From the NCBI RefSeq assembly GCF_014396975.1, contig NZ_CP060719.1, positions 2,390,001 through 2,454,000 on the forward strand: 64,000 nucleotides of DNA, in the 5' to 3' direction. A program made the translations under genes and the position numbers. Source of the DNA: Thermomonas carbonis. GTDB lineage: Bacteria > Pseudomonadota > Gammaproteobacteria > Xanthomonadales > Xanthomonadaceae. A model generated the notes under the pieces. It was given only the letters and a program-made list of their open reading frames with translations. It was not told the origin of the DNA and made no database searches. Below are positions 43,966-52,651 of the stretch, piece by piece (positions within the stretch are counted from its first letter, which is position 1; the number at the start of each line of letters is the position of its first letter).

Positions 43966-45249
43966 GTGGCCCCCGCCAGCCTGGACAGTGTGCGAATCGG
44001 AATCGTTGGGCTCGGCTATGTCGGGCTGCCGCTTGCGGTGGAGTTCGGTAAGCATCACGAAACGCTCGGCTTCGACATCAACGTCGAGCGCATCGGCGAG
44101 CTCGCGCGCGGAATCGACCGAACACTTGAAGTGGATCGCGAAGAGCTCGGATCCGCCGCACAGCTGCGTTTCACGCATGACGCGGCCGACTTGCGCGGTT
44201 GCAATGTCTATATCGTCACCGTGCCGACGCCGATCGACGCGGCCAAACGGCCCGATCTGGCCCCCTTGGATGCAGCGAGCCGGATGCTGGGGAGTGTCCT
44301 CGCTGCTGGCGACACGGTGATCTACGAATCCACGGTGTATCCGGGCTGCACCGAAGAAATCTGCGTGCCGATCCTGGAGCGGGTCTCCGGCCTGCGCTTC
44401 AACACGGATTTCTTCGTCGGCTATTCGCCCGAGCGGATCAATCCCGGCGACAAGGCGCATCGGGTCGCGGACATCCTCAAGGTGACATCGGGCTCCACCG
44501 CGGACGCCGCGGATTTCGTCGACAAGCTTTATGCGGGCATCATCACCGCGGGTACCCACAAGGCGCCCAGCATCAAGGTCGCGGAAGCGGCGAAGGTCAT
44601 CGAGAACACCCAGCGCGACCTGAATATCGCCCTGGTCAACGACCTTGCGGTCCTGTTCAACAAGCTCGGCATCGACACCCTGGACGTGCTGGAAGCGGCC
44701 GGGACGAAGTGGAATTTCCTGCCGTTCCGCCCCGGTCTGGTCGGCGGCCATTGCATCGGGGTGGATCCGTATTACCTGACCCACAAGGCGCAGGAAGTGG
44801 GCCACCATCCGCAGGTGATCCTGGCCGGGCGACGGACCAATGACGGCATGGGCGGCTACATCGCCGACCAGGTCCTGAGACTCATGGTAAGCAGACGCAT
44901 CAACCCGGTGGCGGCCCGCGTGCTGGTGCTAGGGCTGGCGTTCAAGGAAAACTGCCCGGACCTTCGCAACACGCGCGTGGTCGACATCGTGCATGCGTTC
45001 CAGGGCTACGGAATGCAGGTGGACGTGCACGATCCCTGGGTCGATGCGGTGCAGGCGCAACACGAATACGGGCTGATGCCTGTCGAACGACCCGAAGCCG
45101 GAAATTACGACGCCATCGTCGTGGCGGTGGCCCATCGCGAGTTCGTCGAGCTCGGGGCAAGCGGGGTGCGCGCGTTCGGAAAGTCCGATTGCGTGGTCTA
45201 TGACGTCAAATATGTCCTGCCGCGCGATGCGGTGGACGGGAGATTGTAG
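43966..45249 (+). CDS. Nucleotide-sugar dehydrogenase (TviB/WbpO-like)
   Basis: A 427-residue NAD-dependent enzyme oxidising a UDP-sugar C6 to the uronic acid. It has the Rossmann motif [55 protein letters not shown] and [16 protein letters not shown] with the catalytic cysteine. The [16 protein letters not shown] form and overall length are those of the UDP-HexNAc dehydrogenases TviB/WbpO rather than short UDP-glucose dehydrogenases, but the substrate is not certain. UDP-xylose synthase encoded next needs UDP-glucuronate, so UDP-glucose may also be used. The GTG at 43966 is chosen because it follows the ligase stop and precedes the Rossmann fold closely. Confidence 0.88.
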   Translation: MAPASLDSVRIGIVGLGYVGLPLAVEFGKHHETLGFDINVERIGELARGIDRTLEVDREELGSAAQLRFTHDAADLRGCNVYIVTVPTPIDAAKRPDLAPLDAASRMLGSVLAAGDTVIYESTVYPGCTEEICVPILERVSGLRFNTDFFVGYSPERINPGDKAHRVADILKVTSGSTADAADFVDKLYAGIITAGTHKAPSIKVAEAAKVIENTQRDLNIALVNDLAVLFNKLGIDTLDVLEAAGTKWNFLPFRPGLVGGHCIGVDPYYLTHKAQEVGHHPQVILAGRRTNDGMGGYIADQVLRLMVSRRINPVAARVLVLGLAFKENCPDLRNTRVVDIVHAFQGYGMQVDVHDPWVDAVQAQHEYGLMPVERPEAGNYDAIVVAVAHREFVELGASGVRAFGKSDCVVYDVKYVLPRDAVDGRL

Positions 45250-45251
45250 GG

Positions 45252-46217
45252 ATGCGGAACTACGAAGCGCGAAAGCGCGTGCTGGTCACCGGTGGTGCGG
45301 GATTCCTCGGCTCGCACCTGATCGATCGCCTGCTGGAGCGGGGCGACGAAGTGGTGTGCGCGGACAACCTGTTCACCGGCAGCAAGCGCAACATCGAACA
45401 CCTGCATGGCCATCCGCGCTTCGAATTCGTGCGCCACGACGTCACCTTTCCGCTGTACATGGAAGTCGACGAGATCTACAACCTCGCATGCCCGGCCTCG
45501 CCGATCCATTACCAGCATGATCCGGTGCAGACCACCAAGACCTCGGTGCATGGCGCCATCAACATGCTCGGGCTTGCCAAGCGGTTGCGCTGCCGGATAT
45601 TCCAGGCGTCGACCAGCGAGGTCTACGGCGACCCCAGCGTGCATCCGCAGACCGAGGGCTATTGGGGCAATGTGAACCCCATCGGCATCCGATCCTGTTA
45701 CGACGAAGGCAAGCGCTGCGCGGAGACGCTGTTCTTCGATTACCACCGGCAGCACGGGCTGGAGATCAAGGTCGCCCGCATCTTCAATACCTACGGCCCG
45801 CGCATGCACCCGAACGACGGCAGGGTAGTGTCCAATTTCATCATGCAGGCGCTGCGCGGCGAGTCCATCACGATCTATGGCGAGGGCCAGCAGACGCGTT
45901 CGTTCTGCTATGTGGACGACTTGGTCGAAGGCTTCCTGCGGCTGATGAATACGGAACCGGGGGTCACTGGCCCGGTCAACCTTGGCAATCCCGGCGAATT
46001 CACCATCCGGCAACTTGCGGAGAAGGTCATCGACCTGACCGGGTCGAAGTCCACGCTCGTGTTCAAGCCGCTGCCTTCCGACGATCCGCTGCAGCGGCAA
46101 CCCGACATCGCGCTGGCGCGCGCGCGCTTGGGCTGGGAACCCGTGGTGCAGCTGGAAGAAGGCTTGACGCGTACGATCGCGTACTTCGACAAATTGCTGG
46201 GCAACGGACACGCCTGA
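45252..46217 (+). CDS. UDP-glucuronate decarboxylase (UDP-xylose synthase)
   Basis: A 321-residue extended SDR enzyme converting UDP-glucuronate to UDP-xylose. It has [54 protein letters not shown] (the UXS-type loop), [15 protein letters not shown], the catalytic tyrosine-lysine in [17 protein letters not shown], and [20 protein letters not shown]. The gene follows the dehydrogenase by two bases. UDP-xylose would then be a building block of the glycan, unless the preceding dehydrogenase does not make UDP-glucuronate. Confidence 0.92.
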   Translation: MRNYEARKRVLVTGGAGFLGSHLIDRLLERGDEVVCADNLFTGSKRNIEHLHGHPRFEFVRHDVTFPLYMEVDEIYNLACPASPIHYQHDPVQTTKTSVHGAINMLGLAKRLRCRIFQASTSEVYGDPSVHPQTEGYWGNVNPIGIRSCYDEGKRCAETLFFDYHRQHGLEIKVARIFNTYGPRMHPNDGRVVSNFIMQALRGESITIYGEGQQTRSFCYVDDLVEGFLRLMNTEPGVTGPVNLGNPGEFTIRQLAEKVIDLTGSKSTLVFKPLPSDDPLQRQPDIALARARLGWEPVVQLEEGLTRTIAYFDKLLGNGHA

Positions 46218-46229
46218 AGCCTCCCGCGC

Positions 46230-46279
46230 TTGTGACCCCCGTCGCATTCCGATAGGCTGCGTTCAATCGTTGAACGCAG
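46230..46279 (+). promoter_or_regulatory. Candidate rfaH promoter with perfect inverted repeat
   Basis: TTGTGA (46230-46235) and TAGGCT (46253-46258) are 17 bases apart. They are followed by the perfect hairpin CTGCGTTCAA-TCG-TTGAACGCAG (46257-46279), which ends two bases before the ATG at 46282. The repeat could be an operator over the start of transcription or an RNA hairpin covering the ribosome-binding region. The -10 match is weak; the palindrome is exact. Confidence 0.5.
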
Positions 46280-46281
46280 TG

Positions 46282-46797
46282 ATGTGTCCCGTGCAGGCGT
46301 GGTTCGCAGTTGCCACCAAACCCAGGTCCGAGGCGATTGCCTTCGAACACCTCACCCGACAGGGCTATGCCTGCCTGTTGCCGCGGGTGCGCCGCGTACG
46401 GCGCGACGCCACCGGCATGCGCGAAAAGATCGAGTGCCTGTTCCCCAGTTACCTGTTCCTGCAGGCCGATCCGGATCTGGAATCCCTCGCGCCGGTGCGT
46501 TCGACGCGTGGGGCGATTGGCCTTGTGCGTTTCGGCAGCACGCCGGCACAGGTTCCGCAGGACGTGATCGACCGCATCCGTGCGCAGGTCGACGAGGATG
46601 ACGGACTGGTGCGGCTCACCGCGCATGGGTGGCTTCCGGGCGACCGGCTGCGGATTGCGGACGGTCCGCTCAGCGGCATCGAAGGCATCTTCGTTGCCGA
46701 CAGCGGGCTTGAGCGGGTGCGATTGCTGCTGGACTTGCTGGGTACGGCGCGCGAGGTGATCGTGCCGCGCGAGCAACTGGCGGCCGGGCTCTCGTGA
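46282..46797 (+). CDS. rfaH: RfaH/NusG-family transcription antiterminator
   Basis: A 171-residue paralogue of NusG that joins RNA polymerase at ops sites and carries it through long surface-polysaccharide operons. The NGN domain has VQAWFAVATKPRSEAIAFEH, GYACLLPRVRRVRR, LFPSYLFLQAD and STRGAIGLVRFGS, as in RfaH; the C-terminal KOW-type domain starts near GDRLRIADGPLSGIEGIF. The ATG at 46282 is preferred, although a TTG four codons upstream lies within the palindrome. An exact ops core lies about 90 bases after the stop. E. coli RfaH acts on ops DNA in the same way, so the pair is probably functional. Confidence 0.9.
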   Translation: MCPVQAWFAVATKPRSEAIAFEHLTRQGYACLLPRVRRVRRDATGMREKIECLFPSYLFLQADPDLESLAPVRSTRGAIGLVRFGSTPAQVPQDVIDRIRAQVDEDDGLVRLTAHGWLPGDRLRIADGPLSGIEGIFVADSGLERVRLLLDLLGTAREVIVPREQLAAGLS

Positions 46798-46871
46798 CGT
46801 ATCGCTTCGACTGAACAAGCGGCAAGCCGGGCTCGCCCGGTGCACAACATGAAGCCATCGGGGCGCAGCGG

Positions 46872-47282
46872 ATGATCCACGACCGCAGGGCGGTAGCGTA
46901 CCTGGACACTTTCAAACAAGCGGGGCATGTGGACGACGAACTGCGACTGAGGATCCTGCGCCTGCTCGCCGAGCGGCCGGAAATGAGCCAGCGCGAGCTG
47001 GCCCAGGCCCTGGGCCTGTCCTTGGGCAAGACCAACTATTGCCTGCGCGCCCTCATCGACCGCGGTTGGGTGAAGGTCAACAATTTCCGTACCAGCCAGA
47101 ACAAGCTGGCGTATGCGTACGTGCTGACATCGAAGGGGCTGCAGGCCAAGCTGTCCGCCGCGGCCCGCTTCCTCAAGTCCAGGCAAGCCGAATTCGTGCG
47201 CCTGGAGCGCGAGATCGCCGAGCTGCGCGACGAGCTGGGCGATCAGCAGGGCGGGCAGTCGCGCAGCGGGGCACATCGATGA
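46872..47282 (+). CDS. EPS-associated MarR-family transcriptional regulator
   Basis: A 136-residue winged-helix protein of the EPS-associated MarR subfamily. The helix-turn-helix is LRILRLLAERPEMSQRELAQ then ALGLSLGKTNYCLRALIDRG, followed by the wing WVKVNNFRTSQNKLAYAYVL and a C-terminal coiled helix (EFVRLEREIAELRDELGDQ). Members are found beside exopolysaccharide genes and rfaH-like genes, but their targets are mostly unknown. The first codons contain an ops-type element (46889-46899). A CCGGGC-TC-GCCCGG hairpin (46828-46841) lies in the leader between rfaH and this gene. Confidence 0.85.
   Translation: MIHDRRAVAYLDTFKQAGHVDDELRLRILRLLAERPEMSQRELAQALGLSLGKTNYCLRALIDRGWVKVNNFRTSQNKLAYAYVLTSKGLQAKLSAAARFLKSRQAEFVRLEREIAELRDELGDQQGGQSRSGAHR
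46889..46899 (+). promoter_or_regulatory. ops-like RfaH recruitment element
   Basis: GGCGGTAGCGT is identical to the core of the E. coli ops element (GGCGGTAGCGTG; the last base here is A). It is on the coding strand in codons 6-10 of the MarR-type gene, about 90 bases after rfaH and ahead of some 17 kb of same-strand glycan genes. Function as an RfaH pause site is inferred. Confidence 0.65.
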
Positions 47283-47307
47283 TCCCAAAGAAAGTCAGGA
47301 TGGCTCG

Positions 47308-48303
47308 ATGAAACATGTACTGGTGACCGGCGGCGCAGGTTACATCGGCAGCCATGCGTGCAAGGCACTCGCAAGCGCAGGCTACGTGCCGGTGGCCTAC
47401 GACAACCTGGTGCACGGGCACCGCTGGTCAGTGAAGTGGGGGCCTCTGGAACAGGGCGACATCGCCGACCGCACACGCTTGGACGACGTGCTGGCCCGCT
47501 ACCGGCCGGTGGCGGTGATGCATTTCGCCGCACACGCGTATGTCGGCGAATCGGTCACCAATCCAGGCAAGTACTACCGAAACAACGTTGCCGGCACGCT
47601 GACCCTGCTCGAAGCCATGCGCGACCACGCCATCGACAAGCTGGTGTTCTCCAGCACCTGCGCCACGTACGGCGTGCCGCAGCACTTGCTGCTGACTGAA
47701 GAACACCCGCAGCATCCGATCAATCCCTATGGTGCCAGCAAGCTGATGGTGGAGCGCATGCTGGCGGACTTCGATGCTGCGCACGGCCTGCGCTCGGTCT
47801 GCCTGCGCTATTTCAACGCCGCCGGTGCCGATCCGGACGGCGAGATCGGCGAATGTCATGATCCGGAGACCCATCTGATCCCCTTGGTTCTTGATGCCGC
47901 CAGCGGCAAGCGTGCCGACATCACCGTGTTCGGCAGCGATTACGACACGCCGGATGGCACCTGCATCCGCGATTACATCCACGTGGGCGATCTCGCCGGT
48001 GCGCACGTGCTCGCCCTGCAGGCCCTGGAAGCTGGTGCGGCAAGCGCGGCCTACAACCTCGGCAATGGGCAGGGGTTCTCGGTGCGCCAGGTGATCGATG
48101 CGGCGCAGCGGATCACCGGGAGAGCGATCCCGATTACCATCGCCGACCGCCGCGCCGGAGATCCCCCAGTACTGGTCGGCGACGCCACCCGAATCCGCGA
48201 CGCACTGGGCTGGTCGCCCAGGCATGCCGATCTGGACGACATGATTGCCAGCGCATGGCGCTGGCAGCAGGCGCGCGAACGCAGGATGGGCGAGGCCGTA
48301 TGA
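47308..48303 (+). CDS. galE: UDP-glucose 4-epimerase
   Basis: A 331-residue SDR epimerase interconverting UDP-glucose and UDP-galactose. It has [52 protein letters not shown], the catalytic tyrosine and lysine in INPYGASKLMVERML, YFNAAGADPDGEIGE and TCIRDYIHVGDLAGAH. AGGA lies seven bases before the ATG. It supplies UDP-galactose (or, with a wider pocket, UDP-GalNAc) to the transferases downstream. Its stop overlaps the start of the ABC permease gene. Confidence 0.93.
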   Translation: MKHVLVTGGAGYIGSHACKALASAGYVPVAYDNLVHGHRWSVKWGPLEQGDIADRTRLDDVLARYRPVAVMHFAAHAYVGESVTNPGKYYRNNVAGTLTLLEAMRDHAIDKLVFSSTCATYGVPQHLLLTEEHPQHPINPYGASKLMVERMLADFDAAHGLRSVCLRYFNAAGADPDGEIGECHDPETHLIPLVLDAASGKRADITVFGSDYDTPDGTCIRDYIHVGDLAGAHVLALQALEAGAASAAYNLGNGQGFSVRQVIDAAQRITGRAIPITIADRRAGDPPVLVGDATRIRDALGWSPRHADLDDMIASAWRWQQARERRMGEAV

Positions 48304-49163
48304 GCGAGCTCGACGACCGCATACACGAAGAACACTTCGGCCACGCGCATCTCACCGAGATCAGTGCATCCGGCAACTCCCTGCGCACCGAATTGCGTGA
48401 ACTCTGGGCCTACCGCGACTTGCTGGTCCTGTTGATCCAGCGCGATGTCAGCATCCGCTACAAGCAGAGTGCCGTCGGTATCGGCTGGGCCGTGATCCAG
48501 CCGCTGATCACGATGCTGATCTTCACCGTCGTATTCGGAAACTTCGCAAAGCTGCCGTCTGAGGGTTATCCCTACGCTGTCTTCACCATGTGCGCCTTGG
48601 TGCCTTGGGCGTTCTTCGCGCGGGCATTGGCGGGTGCCAGTGGCAGCATCGCCGGGTCGGCGAACATGGTCACCAAGGTTTATTTCCCACGACTCATCTT
48701 GCCGATCAGCAAGACCGTGTCGGGAATCGTAGATTTCGGCGTCGCCTTTGGCGTCCTTGTGGTGATGCTGCTGATCTATCAGGTCCCGCCCAGTATTGGT
48801 CTGCTGTGGTTGCCACTGTTCGTGCTGCTGGCCCTCGCCACGGCACTGGGTATCGGCCTGTGGCTAACCGCCTTGAACGTGAAGTACCGGGACATCGGCC
48901 TGCTGGTGCCGTTCCTGACCCAGATTTGGATGTACGCCTCACCGATCGCGTATTCGACAACGATCATTCCAGCGAAGTGGATCTGGCTCTACAGCCTCAA
49001 TCCGATCACCGGCGTGGTCGAAGGCTTCCGCTGGGCACTGCTCGGCAAGGCACCGCCTGCTGCAGGTCCACTTGCGCTCTCGTGCGCGGTCGTCGTGCTG
49101 ATGCTGGTCAGCGGACTGTGGTATTTCCGTCGCACCGAACGAACCTTCGCGGACACCATCTGA
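48300..49163 (+). CDS. wzm: ABC-2 type polysaccharide/polyol-phosphate exporter permease (Wzm)
   Basis: A 287-residue inner-membrane permease with six transmembrane helices (first near residues 60-80, last near 258-275) and the conserved LWAYRDLLVLLIQRDVSIRY and KQSAVGIGWAVIQPL of glycan exporters. With Wzt it moves lipid-linked O-antigen or capsule chains across the inner membrane. The ATG overlaps the galE stop (ATGA), and the stop overlaps the wzt ATG by one base. A second export route (Wza/Wzc-type genes) is encoded 12 kb upstream in the same locus. Confidence 0.9.
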   Translation: MSELDDRIHEEHFGHAHLTEISASGNSLRTELRELWAYRDLLVLLIQRDVSIRYKQSAVGIGWAVIQPLITMLIFTVVFGNFAKLPSEGYPYAVFTMCALVPWAFFARALAGASGSIAGSANMVTKVYFPRLILPISKTVSGIVDFGVAFGVLVVMLLIYQVPPSIGLLWLPLFVLLALATALGIGLWLTALNVKYRDIGLLVPFLTQIWMYASPIAYSTTIIPAKWIWLYSLNPITGVVEGFRWALLGKAPPAAGPLALSCAVVVLMLVSGLWYFRRTERTFADTI

Positions 49164-49885
49164 TGCCGACCGCAATCAAGGTGGAAGGACTCGGCAAGCG
49201 CTTCCTGCTTGGCCAGACATTCGAAAATACCTTGTCGAGCCGCATGGGCGACCTGCTGCGCGGCCGTGGCCTGCGCCGTAGTGCGGCGCCACCCGCGGAC
49301 TTCTGGGCGCTGCGCGATGTGTCGTTTGACATCGCCCAGGGAGAGGCGGTCGGCATCATCGGTGGCAATGGCGCCGGCAAATCCACACTGCTCAAGATCC
49401 TGTCGCGGATCACCCCGCCCACGCTGGGCCGGGCGTCGGTCAGGGGCCGGCTGTCGAGCCTGCTCGAAGTGGGCACCGGCTTCCACCCCGAACTAACCGG
49501 GCGCGAGAACGTCTTCCTCAATGGGGCCATCCTCGGCATGCGCAAGGCCGAGGTGGAGCGCAAGTTCGACGAGATCGTGGCCTTCTCCGGCGTCGAGAAA
49601 TTCATCGATACGCCGGTGAAGCGTTACTCCTCGGGCATGTATGTGCGGCTTGCGTTTGCGGTGGCTGCGCACCTGGAACCGGACGTGCTGATCATCGACG
49701 AAGTCCTCGCCGTGGGCGATGCCGACTTCCAGAAGCGCTGCCTGGGCAAGATGAACGATGTGGCGAGTGAAGGGCGTACGGTGATTTTCGTCAGCCACAA
49801 CATGGCGGCGGTGCAGAAGCTGTGCAGCAAGGCGATCTGGATGCAGGGGGGCGGGTCGCGAGTACTGGTGAAACGAGCAGCGTGA
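49163..49885 (+). CDS. wzt: ABC glycan exporter ATPase (Wzt), N-terminal ATPase part of a frameshifted gene
   Basis: The 240-residue product holds a full nucleotide-binding domain: Walker [41 protein letters not shown], the signature KRYSSGMYVRLAFAVAAHL, Walker B VLIIDEVLAVGD and VSHNMAAVQKLCSKAIWMQ. After WMQGG the frame changes to GSRVLVKRAA and stops, while the expected continuation GRVASTGETSSVIGDYL is intact in another frame. One G is lacking in the run of six at 49846-49851; seven would restore a protein ending at 50460. It could be an assembly error, a mutation or phase variation. The ATPase alone may fold but would lack its glycan-recognition part. Confidence 0.87.
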   Translation: MPTAIKVEGLGKRFLLGQTFENTLSSRMGDLLRGRGLRRSAAPPADFWALRDVSFDIAQGEAVGIIGGNGAGKSTLLKILSRITPPTLGRASVRGRLSSLLEVGTGFHPELTGRENVFLNGAILGMRKAEVERKFDEIVAFSGVEKFIDTPVKRYSSGMYVRLAFAVAAHLEPDVLIIDEVLAVGDADFQKRCLGKMNDVASEGRTVIFVSHNMAAVQKLCSKAIWMQGGGSRVLVKRAA

Positions 49886-50460
49886 TCGGCGACTATCTCG
49901 CATCGTCCAGCCAGCCACTCGACCACGACTCGCCAAGAACACCAGGCTGCATCTACGCCCATGAGCTTGAAGAGGACTCCAGCTCGGACGCCTACGTGAC
50001 AAGTCTCCACCTCTCGGATCTTGATGGCCGACCGCTGGACGAGGCCGCAACGTTTGCACCTTTGCGCTTCCGAATGAGTTTTTACGTAAAGCGCGAGTTC
50101 CGCAGCTTTTCGGCTGTATTGCAGGTCAACACGGCAGACGGGGTGCCATTGCTGTTGACCTCGACGACTCCTGACCAGCAGCAGGCGTTCTCGGTCAAGC
50201 CTGGTCATTACACGGTTGATTGCGACTTCTCCCAGTTCCCGCTTGCCGCAGGTGAATACGTGCTTGGCCTGGGACTCGCAATTCCGGGTACGGAATACGT
50301 CTGGCGAAACGACGCGGCTTGCCGCCTGCATGTCGCGCCACGCGATGTCTTTGCGTCGGGGCTCCCCCCGGCATCGAATCGATACCTGGTGGCCACTCCG
50401 CATGCGTGGTCGGCTCCGCATCGTAATTCGTCTGCGTTGCAGGACAGCCCAATTGCCTGA
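49822..50460 (+). CDS. Wzt C-terminal carbohydrate-binding domain, second part of the frameshifted gene
   Basis: The true continuation of Wzt starts near 49852 (GRVASTGETSSVIGDYLASS); the GTG at 49822 is only the first start in this frame. The following part (about residues 25-175) is a Wzt_C-type beta sandwich: AYVTSLHLSDLDGRPLDEAA, LRFRMSFYVKREFRSFSAVL, VNTADGVPLLLTSTT, YTVDCDFSQFPLAAGEYVLG. In related systems this domain binds the terminal modification of the finished glycan chain (often a methyl group) and licenses export. Methyltransferase genes follow directly. Confidence 0.8.
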   Translation: MQQGDLDAGGRVASTGETSSVIGDYLASSSQPLDHDSPRTPGCIYAHELEEDSSSDAYVTSLHLSDLDGRPLDEAATFAPLRFRMSFYVKREFRSFSAVLQVNTADGVPLLLTSTTPDQQQAFSVKPGHYTVDCDFSQFPLAAGEYVLGLGLAIPGTEYVWRNDAACRLHVAPRDVFASGLPPASNRYLVATPHAWSAPHRNSSALQDSPIA

Positions 50461-50464
50461 AGAG

Positions 50465-51373
50465 ATGCGTTGTCGAGTCTGTGCCAGTGCCGGCCTGGTC
50501 GATATGGGTCCTTGCGCGGCGCCCGCCGGCGCACAGTGGACAGATGCTGATGGCAGGCTGTTTCGTTGCCCGGAGTGCGCGCTGGGCCAGCGTCATCCGA
50601 TCCCGAGTGAGCAAGCGCTCATCGCGATGTATCGCGAGACTTCCGATGAAGAAATGGCCTACCCATACGAGGACAATGCAGCCTGGTCGCTGGCGCGCGC
50701 TTTGCTACGCGGACGCTTCGCCCATCACACTGGCGTTGCGGTTCTGGACATCGGATGTCATACCGGCGCATTCCTCGCAGGTCTGCCTGCCGAGTGGAAT
50801 CGACACGGCATCGAAAGTGCACGCGGCCCGATGAATATCGCCCGGGAACAGCATGGGGTAATCCTGATTGGGGAACGGATCGAGACGATCGAGCAGGGGT
50901 GGGCAGGCAAGTTCGACGCCGTCACCATGTTCGATGTCGTCGAGCATCTTCCCGATCCAAGCGCTGGGTTGGCCGCTGCTGCGCGGCTCTTGAAGCCGGG
51001 TGGCACACTGATGATCAGTTCGAGCGATCTCGATGCCTGGACATGGCGATGGCTGGGCAGCGGGCACTGGTACCTGCAGACACCGCAGCACCTGTCCGTC
51101 ATCTCGAAGAAATTCCTGGACTATGTCGCTCGGCGAGAAAGCCTGAAAATGAGCGATTTCCATGCCATTCCGCACCGGCGCGCCGATATTGCCACGCGCT
51201 ACGGTGAAGCGATTCGTGCGTTTTACTGGGGGATGAGAAGCCGCGGTGGAATCTGGCGGATTCCGCATCGAGTGCTGCCATCGTTGCCCGGGCTTGGGCA
51301 TCTTCGGCACATGCAGTCTGTGCCATGGACAATGACGCTTAAAGATCACTTCTTGGCTTCATATCACCGATGA
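50465..51373 (+). CDS. SAM-dependent methyltransferase with N-terminal zinc-ribbon-like motif
   Basis: A 302-residue class I methyltransferase. The N-terminus has two CxxC pairs (MRCRVCASAG; FRCPECALGQ) that could bind zinc, followed by the SAM-binding motif GVAVLDIGCHTGAFLAGL near residue 93 and DAVTMFDVVEHLPDPSAGLA, ARLLKPGGTLMISSSD. This two-part layout is seen in methyltransferases of deoxysugar and O-antigen pathways. It lies five bases after Wzt and may methylate a glycan residue that the Wzt C-terminal domain recognises; the acceptor is unknown. No gene overlaps its end, and about 100 bases without a gene follow. Confidence 0.85.
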   Translation: MRCRVCASAGLVDMGPCAAPAGAQWTDADGRLFRCPECALGQRHPIPSEQALIAMYRETSDEEMAYPYEDNAAWSLARALLRGRFAHHTGVAVLDIGCHTGAFLAGLPAEWNRHGIESARGPMNIAREQHGVILIGERIETIEQGWAGKFDAVTMFDVVEHLPDPSAGLAAAARLLKPGGTLMISSSDLDAWTWRWLGSGHWYLQTPQHLSVISKKFLDYVARRESLKMSDFHAIPHRRADIATRYGEAIRAFYWGMRSRGGIWRIPHRVLPSLPGLGHLRHMQSVPWTMTLKDHFLASYHR

Positions 51374-51475
51374 GGGCTTCGTTTGTCGTACAGATTTCGA
51401 GCAAGTCGTCAGCAACGACAAGACCCGCGTGCTGTTCGCGGATGCGATTTTCAAAAACGAATCTGGTAGAACCCA

Positions 51476-52537
51476 ATGACTGATCCCGTCCTGCTCGTCA
51501 CCGGCTCCGCCGGCCTGATTGGTTCCCAGGCCGTGCGCCACTTCGCCGGCTTGGGCTGGCAGGTGCACGGCATCGACAACAACATGCGTGCCGACTTCTT
51601 CGGTCCCGATGGCGATACCACCTGGAACCTGCAGCGATTGCAGCACGACATCCCCGGTTATCGGCACCACGTGCTGGACATTCGTGATCGCGCCGCGGTC
51701 CTGCGCGCCATCGAGGAAGTTCCCGCCGACATGATCGTGCATGCAGCGGCGCAGCCCTCGCACGATCTCGCGGCCAGCCGTCCGTTCGACGATTTCGACG
51801 TGAACGCGGGTGGCACACTCAATCTGCTGGAAGCGACACGCCGGCATCGTCCGGAAGCGACGTTCTGCTTCATGAGCACCAACAAGGTCTACGGCGACGC
51901 TCCCAATGAATTGCCATTGGTCGAACTGGAAACGCGCTGGGAGTACGAGCGTCCGCAGGATTTCGGCGGGATCGCCGAGGACTTCCGGATCGACCGCAGC
52001 AAGCACAGCTTGTTCGGCGCCAGCAAGGTCGCCGCCGACGTGATGGTTCAGGAATACGGCCGCTATTTCGGAATGAAGACGGTCTGCCTGCGCGGCGGCT
52101 GCCTGACCGGTGCCGCCCACAGCGCGGCCGAATTGCATGGCTTCCTTGCCTACCTTGCGCGTTGCGTCGTCGAAGGACGTCCATACCGGGTGTTCGGCTA
52201 CAAGGGCAAGCAGGTACGCGACAACATCGATGCCAGCGACGTCTGCCGCTTCATCGAGCGCTTCCATGCCGCGCCTCGTTGTGGCGAGGTCTACAACATC
52301 GGGGGCGGACGCGGCAACAGCATTTCAATGCTGGAAGCCATCGCCAAACTCGAGGCCATCGCCGGCAAGCGCTTGTCATGGGAATACGTCGACGAAAACC
52401 GCGCTGGCGACCACATCTGCTACATCTCCGACCTGAGCAAGATGAAGACGGATTATCCGGGCTGGGACATCACCGTTCCGCTGGACAATATCCTGGAAGA
52501 CATCGTGCGGGTGCTGCGGGATCGTGGTGTTGACTGA
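51476..52537 (+). CDS. NAD-dependent epimerase/dehydratase, CDP-paratose 2-epimerase-like
   Basis: A 353-residue extended SDR enzyme acting on nucleotide sugars. It has [39 protein letters not shown] (the CDP-tyvelose/paratose epimerase-type loop), [32 protein letters not shown] and [19 protein letters not shown]. At the usual catalytic YxxxK position it shows FGASK, with Phe where Tyr is expected. [20 protein letters not shown] and [16 protein letters not shown] complete the family pattern. Its sugar substrate cannot be named from sequence. Confidence 0.82.
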   Translation: MTDPVLLVTGSAGLIGSQAVRHFAGLGWQVHGIDNNMRADFFGPDGDTTWNLQRLQHDIPGYRHHVLDIRDRAAVLRAIEEVPADMIVHAAAQPSHDLAASRPFDDFDVNAGGTLNLLEATRRHRPEATFCFMSTNKVYGDAPNELPLVELETRWEYERPQDFGGIAEDFRIDRSKHSLFGASKVAADVMVQEYGRYFGMKTVCLRGGCLTGAAHSAAELHGFLAYLARCVVEGRPYRVFGYKGKQVRDNIDASDVCRFIERFHAAPRCGEVYNIGGGRGNSISMLEAIAKLEAIAGKRLSWEYVDENRAGDHICYISDLSKMKTDYPGWDITVPLDNILEDIVRVLRDRGVD

Positions 52538-52651
52538 AGCATGCTGCTTGCTCCGAAATGGCGGTCACGTTAGCCCGCCTTCCCTGTGACGTGAGCCGGA
52601 CATCATTGGCTTGACCTTTACAACTGACTGGCTTGTCAATGAGGTATGCGC

